Below the pieces are notes generated by a model, which was not told the DNA's origin, ran no database searches, and saw nothing but the letters and a program-made list of their open reading frames with translations. A program made the translations under genes and the position numbers. A stretch of 64,000 bases of DNA from Lentzea albida. Lineage in GTDB: Bacteria > Actinomycetota > Actinomycetes > Mycobacteriales > Pseudonocardiaceae. This document shows positions 8,493 to 16,500 of the stretch, piece after piece (within the stretch, counting starts at the first letter, position 1; each line of letters opens with the position of its first letter). Location of the stretch: NCBI RefSeq assembly GCF_900111005.1, contig NZ_FOFV01000007.1, positions 186,001 to 250,000 on the forward strand. The letters are read 5' to 3'.

Positions 8493-10514
8493 TCACGGTC
8501 CGCGGTACTCGAGCCAGTCGAGGTTGATCGCACCGGAGTCGCCGCTGCCGCAGGACAGAGTCACCACCGGGTCGCGCCCGCTCACCGGCACGCCGTCGAA
8601 GGTCACCGTGCCCCAGGCGTCCCAGCTGTCGGAGACCTTCGGGAAGCTCACCTGCCGCACGGCACGTCCGTCCACCGACAACGTCATGGTGCGCGCATCG
8701 CCGTGGGCGTTCGCGTACCTCAACGTGATCGCTCCCGAACCCGCCGCCGTCGTCGGGCGGTGCAGCGTGAACGACGACGCGGCGCCTTGCGCCCAGAGTC
8801 CGTCGAGGAACGCCCTGCCGGAGTAACCGGTGTGGTTGACGTTCGTCTTGACGCCACCGGTGTTGCGCGCGTCCTCCGCTTCCAGGCGACCGGGCGCGGG
8901 GCAACCGGAGACCGTGCCCGCGGTGTCGGCGCACCGGTCCTGCGCGTCGGCGACGCCGTCACCGTCGCGGTCGCCGGCGGCCGCTCCCGTCAGCGTGATC
9001 TCGACGGTGTGCGCGCCCCGCAGCGTGGCGGGGACCTCGGCGCGTGCCGGCCTGCCGTCGATCCTGACCGAGCTGATCGTCGTACCGGCCCCGCGCAGCC
9101 TGATCGTCAGGTCGGCGTCGCGGTAGCGCAGGTTCCGCAGGGTCACGTCACCCCAGCCGGCGGGCAGGGTCGGCGCGAACGACAGGCCCGCCTCGGTGTG
9201 CCGCAACCCGAACAGTCCTGTGTGGACCATGTCGAGGAACGCCGTGGCCGACCAGGTCTGGGCGGGCTCGGAACCCCAGTGGAACTTCACCGTGTCGCCG
9301 AGTCGCTGGTAGCCGCCGTCCACCACACCCGTGGTGCCGTTGTAGATCTCCCAGAACCCGCTGTTGTTGTTCGCGAGCTTCGCGAGCCTGGCCGTCTCCG
9401 CCGCGAACGTCCTCGGATCTCCCGCCTTCGCCGCCGCCTTGGCCCACAGCCCCTGCACGAGCGGCCAGACGATCGCGTTGTGGCGGCCGGGCTGCGCCTC
9501 GGAGTAGCGGTCCCAGTGCGGGTAGGTGTCGGGCATGCCCCACGTCATCGAGCGCGCGTTCGCGAGGATCGAGCGCGCCTGGGCCGGGCTCGCGACGTCG
9601 AACAGGATCGCGAACGCGAGGCCGGTGCCCTCCTGGTGGGCGCCGCGCGTGCCGTCGGCGAGCAGCTGGTAGTCGTACAGGCCCGTCGCCGGGTTCCAGA
9701 AGTGCCGGTTGATCGCGGCCTTCAGCGCGGCGGCCTTCGCGCGGTGGCGGGTGGCGTCCTGCGGCCGGCCCAGCCGTTCGGCCATGTTCGCCGCGCTGAG
9801 GTAGGCGGCGTGGTAGACCTCGTTGGTGCTCAGGTACATCCCGCTCGCGATGCCCGGCCACGGCATGCTGCCGGTGCTGACCGACTCGGTCGCGTCGGCG
9901 GGCGGCGCGGGGTAGCCGGCGATGCCGTCGTTGAAGAACGACGCGCCGGTGAACAGCCCGTAGGTGGCGTTGAACCCGGCCGTGGTGGCGTTCTCGCGGA
10001 TCGTCAGGGTGTTCGCGGCGGTGCGGTACGCGTTGCCGAGGAACTCCTGGTCGCCGGTGACGAGGTAGTGGTGCCACGCGGCCGTGAGCCACACGACCTG
10101 GTCCCACTGCTGGTCGTCCTGCTGCACCCGCAAGGCGCCCGCCGAGTCCTTGTCGACGACGGCCCAGAGCGTGTTCTCCGCGAGCGCCGGGGACAGCAGG
10201 CTGGTCGCGTTCCAGCTGTTGACCGACGCGTCGCGCGTCCACGGCTGCTGGTAGCCGCCGCCCGCGCGGACGAAGCCGACGGACGGGTCCTGCAGGCCGC
10301 TCCTGTTGTGGCGCGGGTCGTAGCCCATCGTGTTGATCCGCAGCAGGTTGTCCAGCGCGGCTGTGTAGGCGGAGCCGTACAGCGCCTGGCTCGGCGGGCT
10401 CGCGAACTCCAATGACGGCGTGGTGGCCGCGTGCGCCGGTGGGACACCGGTGAGCAGGCCGAACACCGTCGTCAGGGCCAGCAGGACATGTCCGATCCGC
10501 CGCCGGGGACTCAT
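8493..10514 (-). CDS. Secreted glycoside hydrolase, MGH1-like (alpha/alpha)6 barrel with C-terminal CBM6/35-like module
   Basis: The 673-residue protein starts at ATG 10514 (MSPRRRIGHVL) with a signal peptide cut near AHA-ATT. Residues about 40-460 form the barrel: PWTRDASVNSWNAT near the N-terminus, the NEVYHAAYL helix, and WPLVQGLW and HWGSEPAQTWSATAFLDM near the end, as in MGH1/trehalase-like hydrolases. A beta domain follows. A calcium-binding, thrombospondin-3-like linker (DRDGDGVADAQDRC) then leads to a carbohydrate-binding module (LEAEDARNTGG to NLDWLEY). It probably acts on an extracellular oligo- or polysaccharide. The exact substrate is not readable. A CebR-like operator lies 57 bp upstream of the start, suggesting sugar-induced expression. 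Confidence 0.85.
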   Translation of the reverse strand: MSPRRRIGHVLLALTTVFGLLTGVPPAHAATTPSLEFASPPSQALYGSAYTAALDNLLRINTMGYDPRHNRSGLQDPSVGFVRAGGGYQQPWTRDASVNSWNATSLLSPALAENTLWAVVDKDSAGALRVQQDDQQWDQVVWLTAAWHHYLVTGDQEFLGNAYRTAANTLTIRENATTAGFNATYGLFTGASFFNDGIAGYPAPPADATESVSTGSMPWPGIASGMYLSTNEVYHAAYLSAANMAERLGRPQDATRHRAKAAALKAAINRHFWNPATGLYDYQLLADGTRGAHQEGTGLAFAILFDVASPAQARSILANARSMTWGMPDTYPHWDRYSEAQPGRHNAIVWPLVQGLWAKAAAKAGDPRTFAAETARLAKLANNNSGFWEIYNGTTGVVDGGYQRLGDTVKFHWGSEPAQTWSATAFLDMVHTGLFGLRHTEAGLSFAPTLPAGWGDVTLRNLRYRDADLTIRLRGAGTTISSVRIDGRPARAEVPATLRGAHTVEITLTGAAAGDRDGDGVADAQDRCADTAGTVSGCPAPGRLEAEDARNTGGVKTNVNHTGYSGRAFLDGLWAQGAASSFTLHRPTTAAGSGAITLRYANAHGDARTMTLSVDGRAVRQVSFPKVSDSWDAWGTVTFDGVPVSGRDPVVTLSCGSGDSGAINLDWLEYRGP

Positions 10515-10570
10515 CCCTCGCACCTTTCCCGGCGCCGGGATCCGACCGGAGCCGAACCGGCAGTGCACCA

Positions 10571-10584
10571 TGAAAGCGCTCCCA
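10571..10584. promoter_or_regulatory. CebR/LacI-type operator upstream of the secreted glycosidase
   Basis: TGAAAGCGCTCCCA matches the CebR operator TGGGAGCGCTCCCA known from streptomycetes at 12 of 14 positions, and keeps the AGCGCT core shared by LacI-family sites. It lies 57-70 bp upstream of the glycosidase start on the minus strand, consistent with repression of its promoter. It differs from the TAAGCGCTTA sites of the lacI gene at 31.5-32.5 kb, so a LacI-family protein encoded elsewhere is expected. Confidence 0.6.
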
Positions 10585-10746
10585 CGGTCCCGGATCGGCG
10601 GTGATCCTGTCCGCTTCTGTCAGCACTCGCGATCATGTCGGCGCAACGGCATGATCCTTCCGGCCCAGCACCCGATGGCCCAGGACCGATGAGTTCGCGC
10701 GACCACCGCGGTCTGCACCGTCGACCAGGAACGGAAAGGACACCCG

Positions 10747-11391
10747 ATGACCCAGCTGGTGAAGGTCCAGAACTTCGTCGTGTCGCGAGACGGCTTCGGC
10801 GCCGGTGAGGACCAGACCCTCGACAGGCCGTTCGGCCACGCCGATCCCGGCACCATGTTCGCGTGGGCGGGCGCGACGGCGAGCTGGCCGAACCGCACCG
10901 ACCCCGGCGGCACCCGCGGCCTCGACGACTACCTGACCCGCGACTTCGCGAACAACATCGGCGCGGAGATCATGGGCGCGCACAAGTTCAGCCCGCACCG
11001 CGGCCCGTGGGAGAGCCACGACTGGCAGGGCTGGTGGGGCGACGAGCCGCCGTTCCACACCCCGGTCTTCGTCCTGACCCACCACGAACGCCCGTCGTTC
11101 ACGCTCTCCGACACGACCTTCCACTTCGTGAACGCCGGCCCGGCCGAGGTTCTGGAGCGCGCGAAGGAGGCCGCGCGGGGCAAGGACGTCCGGATCGGTG
11201 GCGGTGCCACCACGATCCGGTCCTTCCTCGACGCCGACCTGATCGACACGCTGCACGTCGCGGTGTCGCCGGTCGAGCTCGGCCACGGGGTGCCGCTGTG
11301 GAGGTCGCCCGACGAGCTGCGCGACCGGTTCCACCTCGACGTCGTGCCCAGCTCCAGCGGTGTGGTCCACCACCTGTTCTGGCGGAGGTGA
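10747..11391 (+). CDS. RibD C-terminal / dihydrofolate reductase-like protein
   Basis: This 214-residue protein starts at ATG 10747 after a GGAAAGGA ribosome site. It belongs to the RibD_C dihydrofolate-reductase-fold family: VKVQNFVVSRDGF at the N-terminus, GAHKFSPHRGPW in the middle, a nucleotide-binding glycine run DVRIGGGATTIRSFL near residue 155 and ELGHGVPLW near residue 180. Members reduce pterin- or pyrimidine-like substrates with NADPH, but most standalone actinobacterial members are uncharacterised. It is convergent with the methyltransferase gene 7 bp away. There are no riboflavin genes nearby, so a role in riboflavin synthesis is unlikely. Confidence 0.88.
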   Translation: MTQLVKVQNFVVSRDGFGAGEDQTLDRPFGHADPGTMFAWAGATASWPNRTDPGGTRGLDDYLTRDFANNIGAEIMGAHKFSPHRGPWESHDWQGWWGDEPPFHTPVFVLTHHERPSFTLSDTTFHFVNAGPAEVLERAKEAARGKDVRIGGGATTIRSFLDADLIDTLHVAVSPVELGHGVPLWRSPDELRDRFHLDVVPSSSGVVHHLFWRR

Positions 11392-11398
11392 CGCCGGT

Positions 11399-11899
11399 TC
11401 AGAACAGGCGGCCGTCCAGCTCGGCCGGCGGTTGTTCGAGCTCGAGGAGGTACCGCTTGCGCTCCAGACCGCCCGCGTAGCCGGTGAGATTCCCGTGCGA
11501 CCCGACCACGCGGTGGCACGGCACGATGATGCTGATCGGGTTCCACCCGTTGGCGTTGCCCACGGCCTGGGCCGCCCTCGGGTCGCCGAGCTCGGCGGCC
11601 AGTTGCCCGTACGTCCGGGTCTCGCCGTAGGGGATCTTCGCCAGCAGCGCCCACACGCTGAGCTCGAAGGCCGACCCGCGGGGTGCCAGGGGGAGGTCGA
11701 AGGTGCGTCGCCCGCCGTCGAAGTACTCGCCGAGCTGGCGGCGCGCCTCCTCGAACCCCGTGCTCGTGCGGGGACCGAGGTCGCCCCAGCGCGGGGTACG
11801 CAGGTGGCCGTCGAAGTAGAGCCCCAGCAGTGCGTCGCCCTCCCCGGCCAGGGTCAGCTGCCCGACCGGTGAGTCGACGACGGTGTGGTGGACGCGCAT
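11399..11899 (-). CDS. ogt: Methylated-DNA--[protein]-cysteine S-methyltransferase
   Basis: This 166-residue suicide enzyme removes O6-methyl groups from guanine in DNA. The acceptor C128 sits in the signature VPCHRVVGSHG, preceded by GNANGWNPISI and followed by LTGYAGGLERKRYLLELE. The DNA-binding helix-turn-helix (YGQLAAELGDPRAAQAVG) is intact. Length fits the short Ogt form rather than Ada, since no N-terminal Ada zinc domain is present. It is encoded within 10 kb of AlkC-like and photolyase genes, so the region is rich in direct-reversal and base-excision DNA repair, though the genes are in separate transcription units. Confidence 0.95.
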   Translation of the reverse strand: MRVHHTVVDSPVGQLTLAGEGDALLGLYFDGHLRTPRWGDLGPRTSTGFEEARRQLGEYFDGGRRTFDLPLAPRGSAFELSVWALLAKIPYGETRTYGQLAAELGDPRAAQAVGNANGWNPISIIVPCHRVVGSHGNLTGYAGGLERKRYLLELEQPPAELDGRLF

Positions 11900-11947
11900 C
11901 CTGGGCTCTCCGGAGAAGTTCCTGTGCGCCCGCGACGATATCCGACG

Positions 11948-11987
11948 CAGAGAAGCGCCCGGCTGAACACAGCCGGACGCTTCTCTG
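11948..11987. terminator. Strong hairpin terminator downstream of the rodlin-like genes
   Basis: CAGAGAAGCG (11948-11957) and CCGGCTG (11959-11965) pair with CAGCCGG (11970-11976) and CGCTTCTCTG (11978-11987), giving a 17-bp stem with one mismatch and a 4-nt AACA loop. It lies 14 bp after the minus-strand stop at 12001 and before ogt. It is by far the strongest hairpin nearby. Confidence 0.85.
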
Positions 11988-12000
11988 ATGGGGACCCGGG

Positions 12001-12303
12001 TCAGCGGTCCGAGTCGTCCTCGTGGGAGTGCTCGGCCTCGATGTCGGGGTTAACGCACGGTCCGCCGTCGTTGTTGGAGAAGAGCGGCACCGCGATGACG
12101 TTCACGTCGACGTGGCAGACGTTGATGTCGCTGAGGAGCTCGGAGTCCTCCATGTTGACCAGGCCGACCTGGTGGTCGTGGTCGTACTTCGACGCCATGT
12201 CCATCATGTCGTCCATCGCGTCACCCTGCGTCGCGAACGCGGGCGAGCCCATCATCAGGAAACCCGCGCCAACGGCAGCCGCGGCAAAAGCCTTCTTCAG
12301 CAT
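12001..12303 (-). CDS. Small secreted rodlin-like protein
   Basis: This 100-residue precursor starts at ATG 12303 with an AGGAG ribosome site 9 nt upstream. A signal peptide (MLKKAFAAAAVGAGFLMMG, cut near AFA-TQG) leads to an acidic mature part. The core pattern is DINVCHVDVNVIAVPLFS and a second cysteine 19 residues after the first. This alternation of Val/Ile/Asn between two cysteines recalls rodlins (and, more distantly, chaplins), the functional-amyloid surface proteins of streptomycetes, which also begin MLKKA. The tail is rich in His, Glu and Asp. A paralogue lies 133 bp upstream on the same strand. The secreted call is firm; the rodlin resemblance is inference from pattern only. Confidence 0.7.
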   Translation of the reverse strand: MLKKAFAAAAVGAGFLMMGSPAFATQGDAMDDMMDMASKYDHDHQVGLVNMEDSELLSDINVCHVDVNVIAVPLFSNNDGGPCVNPDIEAEHSHEDDSDR

Positions 12304-12350
12304 GACGATTCTCCTCACGAACCAGTCGTTTGTGTTCTGCACCTGCGACG

Positions 12351-12394
12351 GGAGGAACGGAGCCGGCACCCCTGCCCGGAAACCCCGTTCCTCC
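12351..12394 (-). promoter_or_regulatory. Hairpin between the two rodlin-like genes
   Basis: GGAGGAACGG (12351-12360) pairs perfectly with CCGTTCCTCC (12385-12394) around a 24-nt loop. It lies in the 133-bp gap between the paralogues, ahead of the second gene's ribosome site. It could act as a partial terminator or a processing and stability element that sets the ratio of the two products. Confidence 0.45.
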
Positions 12395-12436
12395 GCTCTG
12401 CGGACGGCGCACCACCGCGGTGGGCGCCGCCTCACG

Positions 12437-12673
12437 TCACTTGTCGTCGGGGTTGGCGCAGAGGCCGCTGTCGTTGTCCGACAGCACCGGCACCGCGATG
12501 ACGTTGACGTCGATGAAGCAGGCGTTCAGGTCGCTGGCGACCTCGGAGTCGTTCAGGTCGGCAACGCCCACCTGGTCCGTGATGTCGAGCTCAGGGGCAT
12601 CGGCCAGAGCGGTGGAACCAATACCGAGGAAAGCGCCCGCGATAGCGACGGCCGCCCCTGCCTTCTTCAGCAC
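12437..12673 (-). CDS. Small secreted rodlin-like protein (paralogue)
   Basis: This 78-residue precursor starts at GTG 12673 behind an AGGAG site. The signal peptide MLKKAGAAVAIAGAFLGIG is cut near ALA-DAP. The mature protein of about 53 residues repeats the neighbour's core: DQVGVADLNDSEVASDLN, a cysteine, DVNVIAVPVLSDNDSG, a second cysteine, then ANP. It lacks the neighbour's His/Asp-rich tail. The close similarity indicates a tandem duplication. It is first in the pair and is preceded by a long structured leader. The likely location is the cell surface or hyphal sheath if the rodlin resemblance holds. The gene product is too short for firm family assignment by eye. Confidence 0.68.
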   Translation of the reverse strand: MLKKAGAAVAIAGAFLGIGSTALADAPELDITDQVGVADLNDSEVASDLNACFIDVNVIAVPVLSDNDSGLCANPDDK

Positions 12674-13285
12674 AAAAATCTCCTAGTTCGATTTTTTCGA
12701 GAACGGATCGCGGTGGTCCTTCAAACCATCCGCAAGTCCGGGAGGACCGTATCCAAGCGGTTCGTCCGGACCAAATCGGAATCCGCCCGAAAGTACGGTT
12801 CAAACCGTCTTCACCACACTTTCGGGTGATGCATGGTTCCGGAGGTTTAGCAATCATCGGCCTCATGATCAGCCACGATCCGGATATTCCAGGTCGGCGT
12901 CTTGCTTTGGGGTGAACAATCAGGCGCGGACGCCACCCGCGGCCCCTTGCCTCCGTCGATGTCGTTCGGGACCGCACGTCGAAGTGATCGCCTCCTCGTT
13001 CCGCCTGCAGCCGGCGCCCGACCACAGGGCCGCCCGTGACCAGCGGTTTCAACAGAATCTCCCTGGTTCCGCCCGACAGAACGTCCTTTCCGAGTCGTGG
13101 CGAAGCGCCACGAGCAGCGTCCTGGCCGGCCGACACGCCGGTGCGGGCACGGCCGCGAAGCCCGGACGTCCGCGTTTGTCGGCGGCGCCGAAAACCAATA
13201 CGGTCGCCTCATCCACCCCACCGGAACCGAACGAGTTGAGCCGGCAGCTCGGAATCGCACCAGAGACCGAGGATGTGCCGGGCGA
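12674..13285. other. 612-bp intergenic region with structured leader of the rodlin-like genes
   Basis: No gene is supported here. The half next to the rodlin-like genes is A+T-richer than its surroundings and contains the nested hairpin at 12786-12826. The rest has no consistent codon pattern on either strand. It must hold the minus-strand promoter of the rodlin-like pair and the plus-strand promoter of the glycosyltransferase at 13286. Confidence 0.5.
12786..12826. promoter_or_regulatory. Nested double hairpin upstream of the rodlin-like genes
   Basis: An outer stem CCCGAAAG (12786-12793) / CTTTCGGG (12819-12826) encloses an inner stem ACGGTT (12795-12800) / AACCGT (12803-12808). Both are perfect. 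The element lies about 115 bp upstream of the first rodlin-like start, suitable for a 5' UTR structure, a small RNA or an operator. Confidence 0.5.
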
Positions 13286-14353
13286 ATGCGAATCGCGATG
13301 GTGTCCGCGCAGGCCAGTCCGCTCGTGGAAAGCACGGCACAGGGCGCCCACGTGGCGGAACTGTGCGCCGGGCTCAGCGCTTCGAGGTACGAGGTCGTGG
13401 TCTACACGCGGCGCGCCGATCCGGAGTCGCCCGACGAGGTCAGGACCGCCGAGGGCTACGACGTCGTGCACGTTCCCGCGGGGCCCGCCCACGAGCTTTC
13501 CGAGAAGGCGCTCGTGGAGCACCTCGCGGACTTCGCCACGTTCCTGGCCGAGCGGTGGCGGCTGCGGCCGCCGGACGTGGTGCACGCGCACCACTGGACG
13601 TCCGGGCTCGTCTCCCTGATCGGCGGTCACCGCCTGCAGGTCCCGGTGGTGCACTGCTGCCACGGGGCCGGGGAGGCCCACGTCGAGCAGCGCTCCGACG
13701 CCGAGACGCTCATCGCGCGCAGGGCGGCGTGGATCACCGCCACGAACTCGGAGGAGGCGACCCGGCTGTGGCGCTCCGGTGCGCGCCGCACCCAGGTGTC
13801 GGTCCTGCCGAGCGGTGTCGACTCCGCGCTGTTCACCCCGGACGGCCCTGCCGACGTCCACGACGGACGGGTCCGCGTCGTCGTGGCCGGGGAGCTGGAT
13901 CCCGCCGAGGGCTCCGCGGCGATCGGCGCCGTGCTGTCCACGATGGACCACGTCGAACTGGTCGACGCCGCCGCCGTGCCGCGCGGGGACCGGCCGGCGG
14001 TGCTGCGGTCGGCGGACGTCGCGGTGTGCGCGCCGGCCACCGAGGCGTACGGCACCGCGGCGCTCGAGGTGATGGCCTGCGGCGTGCCGGTCGTGGCCAC
14101 CGCGGTCGGCGCCCTGAACGACGTCGTGCTGCCGGACGTGACCGGCCTGCTGCTGCCCCCGCACGACGGACGGCGGCTGGCGCGGTCGCTGAGGTCGTTG
14201 CTCGCCGACGAGACGCTCGGGGAGCAGTTCAGCATCGCCGGGCGCGACCGCGTCCTGAGCCGGTACTCACGGCGCCGGCTCGCGAGGGAGGCGCTGGCCG
14301 TCTACGAGCGGGTGGCCACCCCACGCCGGGGACGGGCCGGCCGCGTGTGCTGA
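13286..14353 (+). CDS. GT4-family glycosyltransferase-like protein with shortened donor domain
   Basis: This 355-residue protein starts at ATG 13286 (MRIAMVSAQASPL). The N-terminal GT-B domain is complete (VVYTRRADPESPDEV, VVHAHHWTSGL). The C-terminal donor domain keeps EAYGTAALE (the GT4 E-x7-E motif) and ACGVPVVATAVG. Compared with the paralogue at 14394-15620, it lacks about 33 residues between ELV and LRSADV, where GT4 enzymes hold the second Rossmann strand and the nucleotide-sugar phosphate contacts (GGP-R region). It may therefore be weakly active or inactive. A retaining transfer to a cell-envelope or small-molecule acceptor is the family expectation. It is convergent with its paralogue. 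Confidence 0.8.
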   Translation: MRIAMVSAQASPLVESTAQGAHVAELCAGLSASRYEVVVYTRRADPESPDEVRTAEGYDVVHVPAGPAHELSEKALVEHLADFATFLAERWRLRPPDVVHAHHWTSGLVSLIGGHRLQVPVVHCCHGAGEAHVEQRSDAETLIARRAAWITATNSEEATRLWRSGARRTQVSVLPSGVDSALFTPDGPADVHDGRVRVVVAGELDPAEGSAAIGAVLSTMDHVELVDAAAVPRGDRPAVLRSADVAVCAPATEAYGTAALEVMACGVPVVATAVGALNDVVLPDVTGLLLPPHDGRRLARSLRSLLADETLGEQFSIAGRDRVLSRYSRRRLAREALAVYERVATPRRGRAGRVC

Positions 14354-14367
14354 CCGGCACCGCCGGT
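14353..14367. terminator. Short hairpin between convergent glycosyltransferase genes
   Basis: ACCGGC and GCCGGT (14353-14358, 14362-14367) form a 6-bp stem with a 3-nt loop directly at the plus-strand stop. It is a weak terminator candidate. Confidence 0.3.
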
Positions 14368-14393
14368 GAACTCGCAGGATCGGGCCCGGTCGT

Positions 14394-15620
14394 TCACCCC
14401 GCGGGTTCGTCACGCCCGAGCACGCGCCGCAGCCGGGCGTAGACCTGGGAGGGCCCGCGCTGCACCGTGATCACCTCGGGGCCGACCGCCCGCTCGTACG
14501 CCCGGAGCACGTCCTGCGCGACGCGGTCCCACGTGTAGCGGATGCTCACGCGGTCGTGGCCCGCGGCGCCGAGCTCCTGGCGGCGGACCTCGTCGCCCAG
14601 CAGCGCCCGCAGGGCCCGCGCCAGCTGCGCGGGGTTGTGGGGCGGCACGAGCAGGCCGGTCACCTGGTGCACGACCGAGTCGGCCAGACCGCCGACCGCC
14701 GACGCCACCACCGGCACACCGCACGCCATCGCCTCGAGCGCGACGACTCCGAACGACGCGTGCCGTTGCGGGCACACGACGACGTCCGCGGATCGGATCT
14801 GCGCGGGCATCTCCGAGTGCGGTATCCGGCCGATGAACGCGATCCGGTCGGCGACCGCGTGCCGGTCCGCCAGCGCGCAGAGGCGCCTGTACTCCGCGTT
14901 GCCCGCGAGGAAGCGCCGTTCGGGACCGCCCGCGACCACCAGTTCGGTGGCACTCACCGCGGTCAGCGCCACGACCAGGTCGTCGACACCGTCGTGCGGC
15001 GCCAGGCCGGTGGCCACGAGGACCCGCAGCCTGCTGGTGCGCGCGGTGGCCGGGCCGGTCGGCGTGAACGCGGCCGTGTCGACGCCCCAGGGCACGGTGG
15101 AGATCCGGGAACGGCGCACCCCGAGCCGGGCGAGTTCGTCCACCTCGCGGCCGGACGTCGCCACCACTCCCGCCGCGCCGCGGCCGACCAGCCGTTCCAC
15201 GTCGAGCGAGTCGCCGCCCGCCAGCCCGTGGAAGCTCTGCACGATCGGGATCGAGGTGCGGCGCGCGCTGAGCACGGCGCACAGGCCGGACGTCCAGTGG
15301 TGGGCGTGCACGACGTCCGGGACGTCGTCGGCCCACCGGTCGTTCAGGTACCGCGCGAACTCCCCGATGTGCGGCACGACCTCGTCCTGGCGGAGCTGCC
15401 GCGCCGGTCCGGCCGGCACGTGCACGAGCTCCAGGCCCTCGGCCACCCGCACGCGGTCCGGCAGGCGTTCGTCCGCCCGGCGCGTGTAGATCGTCACCTC
15501 GTGCCCCAGCCGGTGCAGCTCCCGCGAGAGCGCGGCGACGTGGCCGCGCCGGCCGGGGGCGTCCGGGTCGTGCAGTGCGGTCGAGGGGTTGTCCCGCACC
15601 GAGATCATCGCGATCCTCAC
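14394..15620 (-). CDS. GT4-family glycosyltransferase
   Basis: This 408-residue GT-B enzyme starts at GTG 15620, overlapping the DUF3152 stop (GTGA). It has the acceptor-domain motif VVHAHHWTSGL, the donor-domain loop VVAGGPERRFLAGN, FIGRIPHSEMP and the C-terminal signature VALEAMACGVPVVASAVGG. In the usual E-x7-E motif the first Glu is replaced (ASFGVVALE), which is seen in some GT4 subgroups and may alter donor preference. Full length contrasts with the shortened paralogue at 13286. It is the last gene of an operon with a coiled-coil protein, a USP-like protein and a secreted metalloprotease, which suggests envelope glycosylation. The sugar and acceptor are unknown. Confidence 0.88.
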   Translation of the reverse strand: MRIAMISVRDNPSTALHDPDAPGRRGHVAALSRELHRLGHEVTIYTRRADERLPDRVRVAEGLELVHVPAGPARQLRQDEVVPHIGEFARYLNDRWADDVPDVVHAHHWTSGLCAVLSARRTSIPIVQSFHGLAGGDSLDVERLVGRGAAGVVATSGREVDELARLGVRRSRISTVPWGVDTAAFTPTGPATARTSRLRVLVATGLAPHDGVDDLVVALTAVSATELVVAGGPERRFLAGNAEYRRLCALADRHAVADRIAFIGRIPHSEMPAQIRSADVVVCPQRHASFGVVALEAMACGVPVVASAVGGLADSVVHQVTGLLVPPHNPAQLARALRALLGDEVRRQELGAAGHDRVSIRYTWDRVAQDVLRAYERAVGPEVITVQRGPSQVYARLRRVLGRDEPAG

Positions 15621-16486
15621 CGCGCCACCCCCTGGTTCGGCCACGGGTTGGGGGTGCACGTCCTGCCGTCGCGCGGGACCGCCAGGCCCTGCGGCACCTC
15701 GGCCGTGACGTCGGCCAGCCCGTCGTTGGAGACGGAGAACGTCTGCTGCATCATCACGGGCGCCGGAGCGCCGTCGGCGGGGCAGAACTCGTGGCCGTGC
15801 CCCAGGAAGTGACCGACCTCGTGGTTGACGACGTACCTGCGGTACCCCTCCAGGTCGCCGCCGAACGACTCGGCGCCCCGGAACCACCGCGGCGCGCTCA
15901 CGTACACGACCCCCTCGCGGTAGCAGGAGGTGTCGTAGGGCAGGTCGAACCCGCAGATCGCCCGCGCGGTCTCGGTCGCGGTGAGCCGGATCCGCACGTC
16001 CGGTTCCGCCACGTCCACCCGGCGGAAGGAGACGTCACCGGACGCCGTCCAGCCGCGCGGGTCCGCGAGGGCCGAGTCCACGGTCTGTGCGAACGCCTGG
16101 TGGACGGCCGGCAGCACCGCTCCCTGCTCCACCTCGACCGAGTAGGTGTGCAGCTCGCCCGTGCCGACCTGCGCCGTCGTCCCGGCGACGGTCCGCCACC
16201 ACCCCTCGCCCTGCGCGCGCACGGGGACACCCGGCGGCAGCTCCGGTCCGGGACGGCGAGGCACGTCCTTCACGACCGCGGCCGGTGGTGGGGACGATGA
16301 CGAGGACGGAGGTGTCGTGGTCGTGGTCGTCGTGGGAACGGCCCTCACGGAGATGCTGGCCGCGGCGACCGGCGAGTGCGCCTCCTGGGGTGGTGACCCG
16401 GCCTGCGGCGGACTCTTGAGCAGACCGATCGTCACACCCGCGAGAGCCGCGGCGAGCACGTACAGGACGATCCTTCCGGCAGTCAT
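15617..16486 (-). CDS. DUF3152 membrane-anchored metzincin-like zinc metalloprotease
   Basis: The 289-residue protein starts at ATG 16486. Residues 4-24 form a signal anchor, followed by a Pro/Ser/Thr-rich linker (about 35-85) with a run of Thr and Ser. The DUF3152 domain follows, with the zinc motif HEVGHFLGHGH (H222, E223, H226, H232; HExxHxxGxxH) and a downstream Met in PVMMQQTF that fits a metzincin Met-turn. Paired cysteines suggest an extracytoplasmic fold. The catalytic site is therefore outside the membrane. The substrate is unknown. The stop overlaps the next gene's start by 4 bp, and it follows the USP-like gene by 14 bp, so the set is one operon. Confidence 0.88.
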   Translation of the reverse strand: MTAGRIVLYVLAAALAGVTIGLLKSPPQAGSPPQEAHSPVAAASISVRAVPTTTTTTTPPSSSSSPPPAAVVKDVPRRPGPELPPGVPVRAQGEGWWRTVAGTTAQVGTGELHTYSVEVEQGAVLPAVHQAFAQTVDSALADPRGWTASGDVSFRRVDVAEPDVRIRLTATETARAICGFDLPYDTSCYREGVVYVSAPRWFRGAESFGGDLEGYRRYVVNHEVGHFLGHGHEFCPADGAPAPVMMQQTFSVSNDGLADVTAEVPQGLAVPRDGRTCTPNPWPNQGVAR

Positions 16487-16500
16487 GGTGAACTCCCCCG

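Noticed and set aside
12591..13136. Minus-strand 181-codon frame upstream of the rodlin-like genes
   Set aside because: It runs through the second rodlin-like gene in another frame, reads across strong hairpins and has no codon bias typical of the window.
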